Translations under genes and position numbers: made by a program
In this document: positions 9,559 through 17,463 of the stretch, one piece after another
How the letters are laid out: each line of letters opens with the position of its first letter
Position numbering within the stretch: the stretch's first letter is position 1
The notes under the pieces: generated by a model
What the model was told of the DNA's origin: nothing
What the model saw: the letters and a program-made list of their open reading frames with translations, nothing else
The model's database searches: none
Origin: Ectopseudomonas composti
Lineage (GTDB): Bacteria; Pseudomonadota; Gammaproteobacteria; Pseudomonadales; Pseudomonadaceae
Assembly (NCBI RefSeq): GCF_001567565.1
Contig: NZ_LSSW01000002.1
Coordinates: 62,001 to 126,000 of the forward strand
Length of the DNA: 64,000 bases
Direction of reading: 5' to 3'

Positions 9559-9753
9559 TCAATCACCACCGCCGCCGCCCCCATCGCCGCCTCCACTGTA
9601 GTCGAAGCCCCCGTCACTGAAACCTGAGCCGGAGTCCTGTCCGTTCAGGCCGCTGCGCTTTCTCTTGCGCGCTAGAGGCTTGGGACGTGAGCGTCGCCAG
9701 CAATAGATGAAGAGCACCACGAAGGCGACGGCGATCAGTAACAGAATGTCCAT
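9559..9753 (-). CDS. Small single-pass membrane protein with Gly/Asp-rich tail
   Basis: A 64-residue protein. One N-terminal hydrophobic segment (DILLLIAVAFVVLFIYCW) is followed by a basic stretch (RRSRPKPLARKRKR) and a low-complexity tail rich in Gly, Ser and Asp, ending GGGDGGGGGGD. The charge pattern predicts N-out, C-in topology. The start at 9753 is chosen because AAGGAG lies 6 bases upstream; an upstream in-frame ATG has no ribosome site and would add non-membrane sequence. Function unknown. The acidic glycine tail could bind metal or be disordered. Confidence 0.7.
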   Translation of the reverse strand: MDILLLIAVAFVVLFIYCWRRSRPKPLARKRKRSGLNGQDSGSGFSDGGFDYSGGGDGGGGGGD

Positions 9754-9967
9754 AGGTGCTCCTTGCAGGATCGGGCGCTCACATCCTATGGGGAATGACG
9801 CGCGAAGTAAGCACTGAAAGACCGCTAAAAGCGTGGAAAGCCGCACGATCTACAGATCACCCGCTCTCTACCCTGACTGACGGCCCGTGGCGATGGCGCA
9901 GGAATGCGACAGTGACGAGAGAAAAGGCCAGCGCGAAGTGCTCGTAATGATCAGTAGCACCGAAGCC

Positions 9968-10004
9968 AGCAACGACCTGCTCATGTCATGAGCAGATCGC
10001 TGCT
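9968..10004 (-). terminator. Hairpin downstream of the aau operon
   Basis: An 18-bp stem around a single central base, with G-U wobbles at two positions; the core is CTGCTCATG/CATGAGCAG. It lies 28 bases past the stop of the cytochrome c gene, on the transcribed (minus) side. There is no clear U tract, so it may be a 3'-end stabiliser or a Rho-assisted stop. The rest of 9754-10031 shows no gene. Confidence 0.5.
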
Positions 10005-10031
10005 TGCAGGTCACCGTCCACAAACAACGGC

Positions 10032-10589
10032 CTATTTCAGACTTCCCTGGGGGGTGGGATCTGACGACGGATGTGCCATGCCGTCGTCGATTTCGATGGA
10101 CTGTTCGACCATCTGATGGATCAAACCGGCCCGTACATCAGGCAGATTGAGCAGCGAAGCCTTGCGGATTCTGGCCACTTCTTCCTCGGTATAGGGCTGG
10201 TAGTGCTCCGGCATGCTGGCACCCGCCATGCCGTTCTTGTCCAGCAACCAGTTGAGCAGGTCGGCCAACTGCGCATTGTTGAGCGCAGATTGCGACATGC
10301 CGGGTACGCGCACCAGGAACTCACGCCCGCCCTCGACCTTGAGGAAGTTGCCGACGAAACCCTTCATCTTCGGCGTGTCGTTGGCCTTGGAGCCGGTGCC
10401 ATCGCTGAGATGGCAACCGGCGCATTGCAGTTGATAGTTCACTGGCGTGCTGTAGCCCGCTTGTGAAATCGGCTTCTGCGGTGCTTCGTTACCTGGCGCG
10501 TGCTTCTGATTCGGATCCGGGATGGCACGTGCCATGGCCTGTGGAAGGACCATGGCAGAGGCCAGCGCAATGATCAGTGGCAAACGCAT
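10032..10589 (-). CDS. Periplasmic monohaem c-type cytochrome of the amine dehydrogenase operon
   Basis: A 185-residue secreted protein with a cleavable signal (residues 1-20, ...QAMA) and one haem-binding site, CAGCH, at residues 56-60. A later Met (in VPGMSQ) could be the sixth haem ligand. It is the last gene of the five-gene minus-strand operon aauB-aauE-aauD-aauA-cytochrome. The Alcaligenes faecalis aau cluster also has a small monohaem cytochrome gene right after aauA. Its likely role is to accept electrons, directly or through a copper protein, from the TTQ enzyme and pass them to the respiratory chain. Confidence 0.85.
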   Translation of the reverse strand: MRLPLIIALASAMVLPQAMARAIPDPNQKHAPGNEAPQKPISQAGYSTPVNYQLQCAGCHLSDGTGSKANDTPKMKGFVGNFLKVEGGREFLVRVPGMSQSALNNAQLADLLNWLLDKNGMAGASMPEHYQPYTEEEVARIRKASLLNLPDVRAGLIHQMVEQSIEIDDGMAHPSSDPTPQGSLK

Positions 10590-10604
10590 GGCAGTGCTCC
10601 TGGC

Positions 10605-11126
10605 TCAGATTGCCACGCCACGGATGATCGAGACCGTGCAGTGGTAAATGTGCGACTTGGCCGCGAGGCACCAGTTCACGTCGTTGTTGTTGAACGGTCG
10701 GTACAGCGGCTCTTCACTGTCGTTGCGGGTGCAGGCGCATTGGGCACAGCTGTGCTTACCGCAGCAGTCGTTGTAGGAAATGATGTAGTCCTTGCCGTCC
10801 GCCGGGTTGCGGCAGGTGCCGATCCAGGTCACCTGAGAAGCTTCGGTGCCCGGTGGGCAGGAGGTGACGGAGCCGCCGCAGCAGCTGCAGAGGAAACCGT
10901 CGATGGAGCAGTAGCGCCAGTAGTCGCAGCTATTGGGGTCGCCCGGATCACCGGCCTGCGGGTTTTCGGCGGCCAGGGCCTTGCTGGTGCGGTCGATGGG
11001 CAGCAGCACGGGCAGGGCGGCGCCGGCGACCATCATTGAGCCGAGGCGACCGAGGAAGTTACGCCGCGAGGTAGTATCGGCCACGTGGCGAGTGGAGCGT
11101 TCGAACAAGCGATCTAGCAATTTCAT
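10605..11126 (-). CDS. aauA: Amine dehydrogenase small (TTQ) subunit, probably aromatic amine dehydrogenase AauA
   Basis: A 173-residue catalytic subunit of the MauA/AauA family. The N-terminus has a twin-arginine signal (SRRNFLG, residues 20-26) followed by a hydrophobic stretch, so it is exported folded. Fourteen Cys residues lie in the mature part, in the family's disulphide-rich pattern (CDYWRYC, CSCCGG). The two Trp residues that form the tryptophan tryptophylquinone are W101 (VTWIGTC) and W152 (DVNWCLA). Their 51-residue spacing equals that of known methylamine and aromatic amine dehydrogenases. The catalytic Asp equivalents D76 and D120 are also present. The phenylacetate genes around it favour aromatic amines over methylamine. 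Start chosen at the conserved basic N-terminus before the Tat motif. Confidence 0.92.
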   Translation of the reverse strand: MKLLDRLFERSTRHVADTTSRRNFLGRLGSMMVAGAALPVLLPIDRTSKALAAENPQAGDPGDPNSCDYWRYCSIDGFLCSCCGGSVTSCPPGTEASQVTWIGTCRNPADGKDYIISYNDCCGKHSCAQCACTRNDSEEPLYRPFNNNDVNWCLAAKSHIYHCTVSIIRGVAI

Positions 11127-11142
11127 GTCAGGGCTCCCTGGC

Positions 11143-11754
11143 TCAGTGGTTGTGCGCGCCGTGGGCGTGCTGGCTGTTGTGCAGGTACTGCTGGAGGGTG
11201 GCGCTACCCAGGTGCTCGGTCTCGAACAGGCTGTCGAGGTGCTCGCGGGAGTTGACCAGGCCCTTGGCGCGCAGCACGCCGGCGTTATCGATCAGGGCGG
11301 CGTAGGGCAGCTTGCCGATCTGGTAGGTCATGCCCACTTCCGGGCCGACCACGTAGGTGGCGTCTTCGAGCTTGTGCTCGGCGATCAGCGCTTTTTGCGC
11401 GTCCATGTCACCGTCGCTGACGTAGATCACGTCGAGGCGATGGGCCTGTTCCTTGGCGATGGATTTGATCGACGGCAACAGCGACTTGCAGATCGGGCAG
11501 GTGGGCGAGAGGAAGAACAGCAACTGCGCTTTCTCGCCGGCGTAGCCGAAGTTCACCGGGCGACCAACGCGGTCGACGGCAGTCACTTGCGGGGCGGGCT
11601 CGTTGACGGCCACGCCCTTGTCGACCATCAGCGCGCCGGCGGGCGCCAGGCGACCATGCAGCACGCCGATCTGGCGTACCAGGCCCATGACGGCGAAGGC
11701 CAGAGCGATCAGCAGGCACCACAGCAGAATGTTAGAAACGATCAGAGCTTCCAT
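11143..11754 (-). CDS. aauD: Amine dehydrogenase maturation protein, thioredoxin-like (MauD/AauD)
   Basis: A 203-residue membrane-anchored thioredoxin-fold protein. One N-terminal membrane helix (about residues 5-27) is followed by a periplasmic domain with the redox motif CPIC at residues 86-89. In the mau and aau systems this protein is needed to form or isomerise the many disulphides of the small subunit. A His-rich C-terminal tail (HAHGAHNH) could bind metal. It sits 3 bases after aauE and 16 before aauA. Confidence 0.92.
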   Translation of the reverse strand: MEALIVSNILLWCLLIALAFAVMGLVRQIGVLHGRLAPAGALMVDKGVAVNEPAPQVTAVDRVGRPVNFGYAGEKAQLLFFLSPTCPICKSLLPSIKSIAKEQAHRLDVIYVSDGDMDAQKALIAEHKLEDATYVVGPEVGMTYQIGKLPYAALIDNAGVLRAKGLVNSREHLDSLFETEHLGSATLQQYLHNSQHAHGAHNH

Positions 11755-11757
11755 GAT

Positions 11758-12297
11758 TCACCTTCCGATGAGTTTGAGCAGACGGGGACCGTTGGCCAGC
11801 AGGCCTTCGGCGGTGACGTAGATGAGCAGGGCCACGGCACTGGCGGCGATGACGACGAAAGCGTCGAACAGTCCCAGGCTGCGGCTCAGTGGCGGCAGGC
11901 TCGCAACCAGCGCCAGACCTACCAGAACGGCATTGCGTGCCAGCAGCACCGGGCGGATTGGCTGAGCTTGCTCCGGGCCCGAGCAGCCGCAGTCGATATC
12001 GCGCCGGCCGCGCCACAGGTTGATGGCGATGGCCAGCGCGTAACTGGCCAGCAGTGCGGCGGCGCCGAGTGCCGCCAGGTGGCGAGTGGCCGGAACCAGC
12101 AGAGCGAAAGCCAGGGCGGCCTCGATCCAGGGCAGTGTCCGGGAAACCGGACGTACCAGGGTCGAGGGCAGCAACTGGTAATCCTCCAGCTGATTGGCGA
12201 AGCGGGCTGGCGCACGCAACTTGTGGGTCGCGGCGCTGGCCAGGATCACCGTCACGGTGAGCGCGGCGGTGATGATGAAGATCGGATCAGGTTGCAT
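11758..12297 (-). CDS. aauE: Amine dehydrogenase maturation membrane protein (MauE/AauE)
   Basis: A 179-residue integral membrane protein with about four or five predicted helices (for example FIITAALTVTVILASAATHK at the start). It belongs to the MauE/DoxX-like family that works with MauD in delivering and folding the TTQ subunit. A Cys pair in the loop DIDCGCSGPEQ could relay electrons to the AauD CPIC motif; this is inference. Gene order B-E-D-A is that of the characterised aau and mau clusters. Confidence 0.9.
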   Translation of the reverse strand: MQPDPIFIITAALTVTVILASAATHKLRAPARFANQLEDYQLLPSTLVRPVSRTLPWIEAALAFALLVPATRHLAALGAAALLASYALAIAINLWRGRRDIDCGCSGPEQAQPIRPVLLARNAVLVGLALVASLPPLSRSLGLFDAFVVIAASAVALLIYVTAEGLLANGPRLLKLIGR

Positions 12298-12306
12298 GGG
12301 GGCACC

Positions 12307-13464
12307 TCACCAGTGGCTGAGGATCTGAGTCGCGGTCTTTTGGATACCTTCCATGGTGCCGGTATGTTTGCCACTTTTCAGATCGAAGACTTCCAGGCCG
12401 CCGCTGATGTTGGTGCCGAGCAGCAGGGGCTTGTCGTCGTTGGTGGCGTTCAGGCTCCAGATCGGGTTAGGTGCCTCCAGTGTGCCGACACGTTTGTGCG
12501 TCTTGAGGTCGAAGGCCCAGATGACCGTGCTCGGGTCTTCCCATTTCATCGGCTCATGGGCGTCGTGCATCAACACGTAGAGACGATTGAGCTTGGGTGC
12601 CACGGTGATCAGTTGCCAGCCGCCCGGTGCCCAGCCAGCCTTCTTGTCGGCGGCGTCGGTCACCAGTTCCCAGGCTGGCAGAATCTTCGGCTTGTCGCCG
12701 GAGAAATCCACGCCGCGCACGGTGCCGGTGGTGCTGACGAAGTAGTAGGTGTCGCCTACCGCGTAGGCGCGTTCCACCAGCTTCTCGGCGTTGGGGTCGA
12801 AGAAGGCGGTATTGCTGCGGGCGATCTCCTTGCCTTCGTCGTTCAGTGTCACCACCTGCAGGTTGCCATCACCGCAGAGGGCGGCGAAGCGGCGCTTGCC
12901 GACCGGGTAGTTGAGTACGCAGCCGGGCATCGCGATCTCGCCCGCAACGACCTTGGCCTTGCTATCCACCACGGTCACCGAGGTGGACGGGGTGAAGTTG
13001 AAGACGTAGACGAAGCGGTCGTCGCTGCTGGTGCCCAGGGAATAGCGCTGGGTCAGAGCCTGGATGCGTTTGCTGGGAATCACCACTTCCCAGTCCGGGG
13101 ACAGGGTGCTGCTGTTCCAGGCGGTGAGCACGTCGGTGCGTGTGCCACGTGTGCCACGTGAATAGAACAAGTCGGCGGAGTACAGGTACTTGCCATCCCG
13201 ACTCAGGGTCGAGGGCGCGGCGAAGCCGGTGCTGACCATCCCGAGCATTTTCTTCTTGTCCGGATCGACGACAACCACACGACCGGTCACGAAGTTATCG
13301 AACTCGACATCGACGATATAGGCGCGATGAGGCTCGGGGGGGAAAGGGAGGGTGGTCTGTCCTATACCTGGGTCAGCCGGTAACTCGGCGTGGGCATTTC
13401 CCAGGCCGATGAGCGTGATGCTCAGTGCAAGCGAGGCGTGGGTGAGGATCCTGTTTATTCGCAT
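12307..13464 (-). CDS. aauB: Amine dehydrogenase large subunit (AauB/MauB), periplasmic beta-propeller
   Basis: A 385-residue protein: signal peptide (residues 1-26, ...GNAHA) then a seven-bladed YVTN-type beta-propeller. Conserved propeller motifs include KKMLGMVSTGF, DGKYLYSADLFYSRGTRG, FAALCGDG, YYFVSTTG and GWAPGGWQLI. Several match the aromatic amine dehydrogenase large subunit (LGMVPTAF, RGKRSDV, ICGDG, WVPGGYNL) better than I recall for methylamine dehydrogenase. It pairs with AauA as an alpha2beta2 periplasmic enzyme oxidising primary amines to aldehydes plus ammonia. It is the first gene of the operon. No mauF precedes it and no di-haem mauG is found anywhere in the window. Confidence 0.9.
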   Translation of the reverse strand: MRINRILTHASLALSITLIGLGNAHAELPADPGIGQTTLPFPPEPHRAYIVDVEFDNFVTGRVVVVDPDKKKMLGMVSTGFAAPSTLSRDGKYLYSADLFYSRGTRGTRTDVLTAWNSSTLSPDWEVVIPSKRIQALTQRYSLGTSSDDRFVYVFNFTPSTSVTVVDSKAKVVAGEIAMPGCVLNYPVGKRRFAALCGDGNLQVVTLNDEGKEIARSNTAFFDPNAEKLVERAYAVGDTYYFVSTTGTVRGVDFSGDKPKILPAWELVTDAADKKAGWAPGGWQLITVAPKLNRLYVLMHDAHEPMKWEDPSTVIWAFDLKTHKRVGTLEAPNPIWSLNATNDDKPLLLGTNISGGLEVFDLKSGKHTGTMEGIQKTATQILSHW

Positions 13465-13523
13465 AGGGGGGCTCCCTGATTTTTTGAATGGATCACGACG
13501 GCGAAGTGGGGCCGCTAGTTTTC

Positions 13524-13587
13524 AGTATGCTGCTGGCCCTCTTTTCGAGTTTTAGTGTCCGTGCCATTCACTTGCGCACTTGTGCCA
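13524..13587 (-). promoter_or_regulatory. Candidate FeaR-type activator site and promoter of aauBEDA
   Basis: Read toward aauB, the region is TGGCA-N16-TGGCA (complements of 13583-13587 and 13562-13566), then 32 bases, then the -10-like hexamer CATACT (13524-13529). The 21-bp repeat equals two helical turns, as for AraC-family direct-repeat operators. The proximal half lies 97 bases before the aauB start. Three other promoters in the island have the same arrangement. Confidence 0.65.
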
Positions 13588-13646
13588 AGACTCCAGCTCC
13601 AAGGCGCGCTCAGTCACCTGCCCAGGCCAGTGGGGCCTTACTGGCG

Positions 13647-13672
13647 CAACGGGGGCATTGCAGCCCCCGTTG
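13647..13672. terminator. Hairpin between the chemoreceptor gene and the aau promoter
   Basis: CAACGGGGGC, a six-base loop, then GCCCCCGTTG: a perfect 10-bp stem. It is followed on the plus strand by GTTTTCC and lies 50 bases past the end of the minus-strand chemoreceptor gene. It probably insulates the aau operon from read-through. Confidence 0.55.
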
Positions 13673-13721
13673 GTTTTCCGCCTGAAATCAGGATGTCAGT
13701 TTCCATCCATTCTAGTCGCGC

Positions 13722-15866
13722 TCAGGTGCGGAACTGTTGCATCAGTTCCTGCTGGTGGTTGGCCAGTTCGTTGAGTTGCTGACTGACATGAGCCGACTGC
13801 TCGGCCTGACCGGACAGGGACTCGGTGACGTTGCGGATCGCCTCGACATTGCGGTTGATTTCCTCGGCCACGCTGCTTTGTTCCTCGGCGGCGCTGGCGA
13901 TCTGCAGGTTCATCTCGGTAATGAGGTTGACGGCCTTGTCGATGCGCTCCAGCGCGGCCACGGCCTGTTGCACCTGGCTGACGTTGCGCTGCGCCTGGCC
14001 ATGGCTGGCTTGCATGCTCTGACTGACTTCATGGGTGCCGTTCTGCAGGTTTTCGATGACCTGGCGGATCTCTTCTACCGAGTCTTGCGTGCGTTTGGCC
14101 AGGTTGCGGACTTCATCGGCGACCACCGCGAAGCCGCGGCCGGCCTCACCGGCACGGGCTGCCTCGATGGCGGCGTTGAGGGCCAGCAGGTTGGTCTGCC
14201 CGGCGATCGAGAGAATCACCTCCAGCACCGAACCGATCTGTTCGCTGCTTTGCGCCAGGTTCTGCAGCTGCAGCATGCCCTCGCTCATTTCCCGGGCCTG
14301 GGCCTGAATCGCTTCGGTGGTCTGGATGATCACCCCCAGTCCTTCGCGGCTGGCCAGGTCGGCATTACGCGCCGCCTCGGCTGCCTGCGCCGCGCTCTGC
14401 GCCGAGGTGTTGGCTGTCGCGGACATCTCGTGCAGGGCGGTGGCGACCTGATCGATCTCGCGAAACTGTTGCTGCATGCCTTCGCTGGTCTGGTGCGCGA
14501 TCTGTGCCGATTGATCGGCGGTTTTGCGGGCGTCGCGCACCGAGCCTTGAACCTTGGCAATCACTGGCTGCAGCTTGTCCAGGAAGCGATTGAAGGCCAG
14601 GGCCAGCCGGCCGAGTTCATCGTTGCGCGCGTAGCTCAGACGGCGGGTCAGGTCGCCCTCACCGTCGGCGATGTCTTCCAGCATCCCTGCCAGGCGCAGC
14701 AGCGGGCGAGTGATCCCGCGTGCGGCCAGCCAGATGATCACCACACCCAGCAGCGCCGCGGCCAAGCCCAGGGCGAACTCCAGGATGGAGCGCTGCACCA
14801 GCTCCTGTTCCATGCGCACCTTCATGGCTTCGGCAGGCGCCTGAAGAACCTGCTCGGGGACTTCCAGCAGCACGCCCCAGGGCTTGCTGCCGGTCACCGG
14901 GATCAGAGGTTGAAGCACGCCGAGACGGCCATTCAGCGAGAGGGTCTGCGGTTGGTTCTTGGCCAGTGCGGAAAACACTTCGCTCGCCTGGTCTGGCAGT
15001 ACCTCCTGCAAGGTCTTTCCCAACTGTGCAGCATCCCGGCTATGGGCGGCCAGCAGGCCGGAGGGACTGATGATGCTGACCGATCCGTGGCCTTCGTACA
15101 ATTCGCTGCTGGCGGTCAGGGCGTCCTGCTGCAGGCTGTCGAGGCTGATGTCGAGGCCGATCACCGCCACGACCTTGCCGTTCTCCAAGAGCGGAAAGGC
15201 GATGCTGGTGACCAGTCTTCGGGTACCTGATGAGTCGTCGAAATAGGGCTCCAGCAGGCAGAGTTGGCCGCTATCTCGCGGGCATGTGAAGAACGCGTTG
15301 AACGGTGCGCCGCTCGGGCCGGGGGAGGTATCGGCCAGAAGCGACTCGTCGCCCATTATGGGCTGCAGCTCTCCGGGTTTGGCCTGCAGCCAGTAGAGGG
15401 CGAATCGCCCGGCATCGTTGCTGCCCAGATCGTTCTGCCCACGGAACTGGCCGTCCTGGCCATCGAGGGCGTCGGGCTGGAAGATGAGGAACAGGCCGAG
15501 CAGCTCCGGGCGCTGCTCCAGGGCCTTGCGCAGCTCGCTGGTCAGCCGGCTGCGCAGTTGCTCGGCGGGCATCTCGCCCTGTGCTGCCAGCTCGCGCAGG
15601 TACATCAGGTGCCGTGCCAGGCCCAGGCCGTATTCGTGAGTGCGAGTGAAGGTACGCTGGATGCGCAGCGCCTGTGCCTGACCCTGCGCCTGCAGGTTCA
15701 GGCGCGCGGCCTCGGCGAGCATCTCCGAGCTGGACTCCTTGACTCGTTCAGTGCTGGCGCGTGTCTCATAAAGAGACAAACCCACCAGCATGGCCACTAT
15801 CAGAATCAGGCAAAAGCTGACTAGCAGGGTGATCTTGCTTTGGATGCTCAAATTGGTTCCGGGCAT
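13722..15866 (-). CDS. Methyl-accepting chemotaxis protein with periplasmic double-CACHE-like sensor
   Basis: A 714-residue transmembrane chemoreceptor. A first membrane helix (about residues 9-31) and a second (about 361-382) enclose a periplasmic sensor of about 330 residues with double-CACHE features (for example [21 protein letters not shown]). Two Cys (195, 203) may form a disulphide there. A HAMP domain (about 384-436) and a full signalling domain with the conserved hairpin tip ([20 protein letters not shown], then [20 protein letters not shown]) follow. It lacks the RxWY amino-acid signature of PctA-type sensors as far as I can see. It lies 47 bases after a porin gene on the same strand, downstream of a FeaR-type promoter, so an aromatic amine or phenylacetate ligand is plausible but unproven. 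Confidence 0.92.
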   Translation of the reverse strand: MPGTNLSIQSKITLLVSFCLILIVAMLVGLSLYETRASTERVKESSSEMLAEAARLNLQAQGQAQALRIQRTFTRTHEYGLGLARHLMYLRELAAQGEMPAEQLRSRLTSELRKALEQRPELLGLFLIFQPDALDGQDGQFRGQNDLGSNDAGRFALYWLQAKPGELQPIMGDESLLADTSPGPSGAPFNAFFTCPRDSGQLCLLEPYFDDSSGTRRLVTSIAFPLLENGKVVAVIGLDISLDSLQQDALTASSELYEGHGSVSIISPSGLLAAHSRDAAQLGKTLQEVLPDQASEVFSALAKNQPQTLSLNGRLGVLQPLIPVTGSKPWGVLLEVPEQVLQAPAEAMKVRMEQELVQRSILEFALGLAAALLGVVIIWLAARGITRPLLRLAGMLEDIADGEGDLTRRLSYARNDELGRLALAFNRFLDKLQPVIAKVQGSVRDARKTADQSAQIAHQTSEGMQQQFREIDQVATALHEMSATANTSAQSAAQAAEAARNADLASREGLGVIIQTTEAIQAQAREMSEGMLQLQNLAQSSEQIGSVLEVILSIAGQTNLLALNAAIEAARAGEAGRGFAVVADEVRNLAKRTQDSVEEIRQVIENLQNGTHEVSQSMQASHGQAQRNVSQVQQAVAALERIDKAVNLITEMNLQIASAAEEQSSVAEEINRNVEAIRNVTESLSGQAEQSAHVSQQLNELANHQQELMQQFRT

Positions 15867-15887
15867 TTTGGAGCGCTCCGCAAGAGC

Positions 15888-15907
15888 GCGGGGCGTCAGC
15901 GCCCCGC
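15888..15907 (-). other. Intercistronic GC hairpin between porin and chemoreceptor genes
   Basis: GCGGGGCG, four bases, CGCCCCGC: a perfect 8-bp stem in the 47-base gap between the porin stop and the chemoreceptor start. A second palindrome, GGAGCGCTCC, lies right before the chemoreceptor ATG and includes its only ribosome-site-like GGAG. Partial termination, 3'-end protection of the porin message or translational damping are possible. Confidence 0.45.
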
Positions 15908-15913
15908 ATACAG

Positions 15914-17239
15914 TCAGAATTGAGTGACGAACACCAGTTGGCTATAGAGGTTGCGGTTGTCGTTGCCGAGCTGGGTACCACCCTGGTTTGCCTGGCGGTC
16001 CGGTTGGTACAGGCCCACCACCGGCATCACGATCAGGTTGTCGCTGACGGCCCATTCCGCATAGAAATCTAGTTCACGTCCGTCGAAATTACCCAGGCTG
16101 CGGTCCAGGGTATTGAAGTCGAACCAGAGGGCGCCGATGCTGAGGTTCTCCAGCGGCGACACCTTGACGGCCACGTGATGGACCTGGGTATTGCTGTTGA
16201 ATGGCCCGGAGTAGTTGGCCGCGACTTCGCCCTGGAACCAGGTGCCATAGCCCCGGCTGAAACCGAAGAACAGCGGGTCGTAGCCTTCCGAGAAGCGGCT
16301 GTAGCGGTAGTTTACGCTGGGGCTCCAGGCCACGTCGGAAAAGGTCCAGCCGGCTTCCAGGTACCAGGCGTCTTCCTTGCCGCCGCTCTTCCTGTCCTGC
16401 CAGGCATATTCGCCGGAGAGGAACAGGTCTTTGACCCCTGCATTGCCCTGGCCGCGCACGCTGTAGGTCTTCATGCCGTCACGTCCAAGTTGCGCGGGCG
16501 AGGCGTACTGCTTGTCGATATCGCGAATATCGATCACGGTCAGGCCCAGGGTACCAGCGTCGGAAACATGCTCCAGGGTGCCCACCAGCATTTCCGGCTT
16601 GGCCTGGGCGCGGTTGTCCGACTTGAGCCACATCAGGTCGCCACGCAGGCCCTGGTTGCCGCCCAGGCGCAACACGGCGGTCTGGTCGAAGGCCTTGCGC
16701 GCCGCCAGCCAGTAGGCGCCGCCACGGTCGTACTCGCCATCGGCCAGGCCGTTGCCCAGGTTCAGGGCGTCGCCATTGATCAGGAACCCATCGCCGACGC
16801 GGACGTTCTGGCGGCCGAAAGACAGATCCACGCCGTCTTCGCCGAGGGCCTCGAAGAGGTTGCCCGAACGCCAGCCCAGGTAGGCGTCCTCGATCTTGGT
16901 GGTGCGCTCGGAGCCGTCGGTGAAACCGGCGGCATCACCGTCGCCCCAGGTGCCCGAACTCAGCAGGTTGAAGGCGCCGTAGCCGGTTCCCGAGCCGGCC
17001 AGGCCCTGGTCGAAGCTGATGCCGTACTTCACGTAGCCTTCACGCCAGGAGGACGAGCCCGCGTTCTTGCTGCCGCTGGTGGCGTAGTTTTCCCGGCTGT
17101 GGAACAGGCCGAAGGCGGCTTCGAGGTTGGCGTTCAGATGAGTGTCATCGTCCGCATATAGCTCGTAGGCGCTGGCTTGAGTCGCGGTGCCGATCAGAAG
17201 GGCGAGAGAGGAGAGTCGTAGTAGACGGGACGTGTGCAT
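15914..17239 (-). CDS. Outer-membrane porin, alginate-export-like barrel
   Basis: A 441-residue protein with a cleavable signal (residues 1-24, ...TQASA) and a barrel rich in aromatic beta strands, ending in QLVFVTQF with a terminal Phe, the signature of outer-membrane insertion. The pattern ([33 protein letters not shown]) matches the alginate-export porin superfamily, used by Pseudomonas for diverse anionic or aromatic substrates. It is the promoter-proximal gene of a porin-chemoreceptor pair with a FeaR-type promoter. It most likely admits the amine or its products. Substrate not determinable from sequence. Confidence 0.85.
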   Translation of the reverse strand: MHTSRLLRLSSLALLIGTATQASAYELYADDDTHLNANLEAAFGLFHSRENYATSGSKNAGSSSWREGYVKYGISFDQGLAGSGTGYGAFNLLSSGTWGDGDAAGFTDGSERTTKIEDAYLGWRSGNLFEALGEDGVDLSFGRQNVRVGDGFLINGDALNLGNGLADGEYDRGGAYWLAARKAFDQTAVLRLGGNQGLRGDLMWLKSDNRAQAKPEMLVGTLEHVSDAGTLGLTVIDIRDIDKQYASPAQLGRDGMKTYSVRGQGNAGVKDLFLSGEYAWQDRKSGGKEDAWYLEAGWTFSDVAWSPSVNYRYSRFSEGYDPLFFGFSRGYGTWFQGEVAANYSGPFNSNTQVHHVAVKVSPLENLSIGALWFDFNTLDRSLGNFDGRELDFYAEWAVSDNLIVMPVVGLYQPDRQANQGGTQLGNDNRNLYSQLVFVTQF

Positions 17240-17290
17240 GGCGGCTTCCTTTTTTTCTTAGTATGAGTGGAGGTGTGTGGCTCTGACTCG

Positions 17291-17354
17291 ATACTAAGAC
17301 GTTGTGAAGAACCCACCTTGTGCGTCTTTGCCAAGGACTTGATCCTCTGTGCCA
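17291..17354 (-). promoter_or_regulatory. Candidate FeaR-type activator site and promoter of the porin-chemoreceptor pair
   Basis: Toward the porin gene: TGGCA (complement of 17350-17354), 16 bases, TGGCA (complement of 17329-17333), 32 bases, then TAGTAT (17291-17296) as -10 hexamer. The proximal half is 89 bases from the start codon. Geometry is identical to the aau promoter although the sequence between the boxes differs. Confidence 0.65.
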
Positions 17355-17422
17355 GATTAGCCTAGCAGGGCGTGGGTGAGAGCATGGCGAGCCTGCCCGA
17401 TTGAGGGGGCGGGCGATGCAGA

Positions 17423-17442
17423 AACCGGCCCGAGGGCCGGTT
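17423..17442 (-). terminator. Terminator of the paaA-to-paaZ operon
   Basis: AACCGGCCC, two bases, GGGCCGGTT: a 9-bp stem 21 bases past the paaZ stop. On the minus strand it is followed by TCTGC after the TT of the stem, so the U tract is short. Confidence 0.6.
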
Positions 17443-17463
17443 GTTCAGCGGTTGTAACCTGCG

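Noticed and set aside
10933-13161. A 742-codon plus-strand frame opposite the aau operon
   Set aside because: It is antisense to four genes with clear family motifs and has low-complexity composition.
10605-13464. Naming the operon mauBEDA (methylamine dehydrogenase)
   Set aside because: mauF and the downstream mau maturation genes are missing, the large-subunit motifs look closer to aromatic amine dehydrogenase, and the genes are set among phenylacetate genes. Methylamine activity is not excluded.
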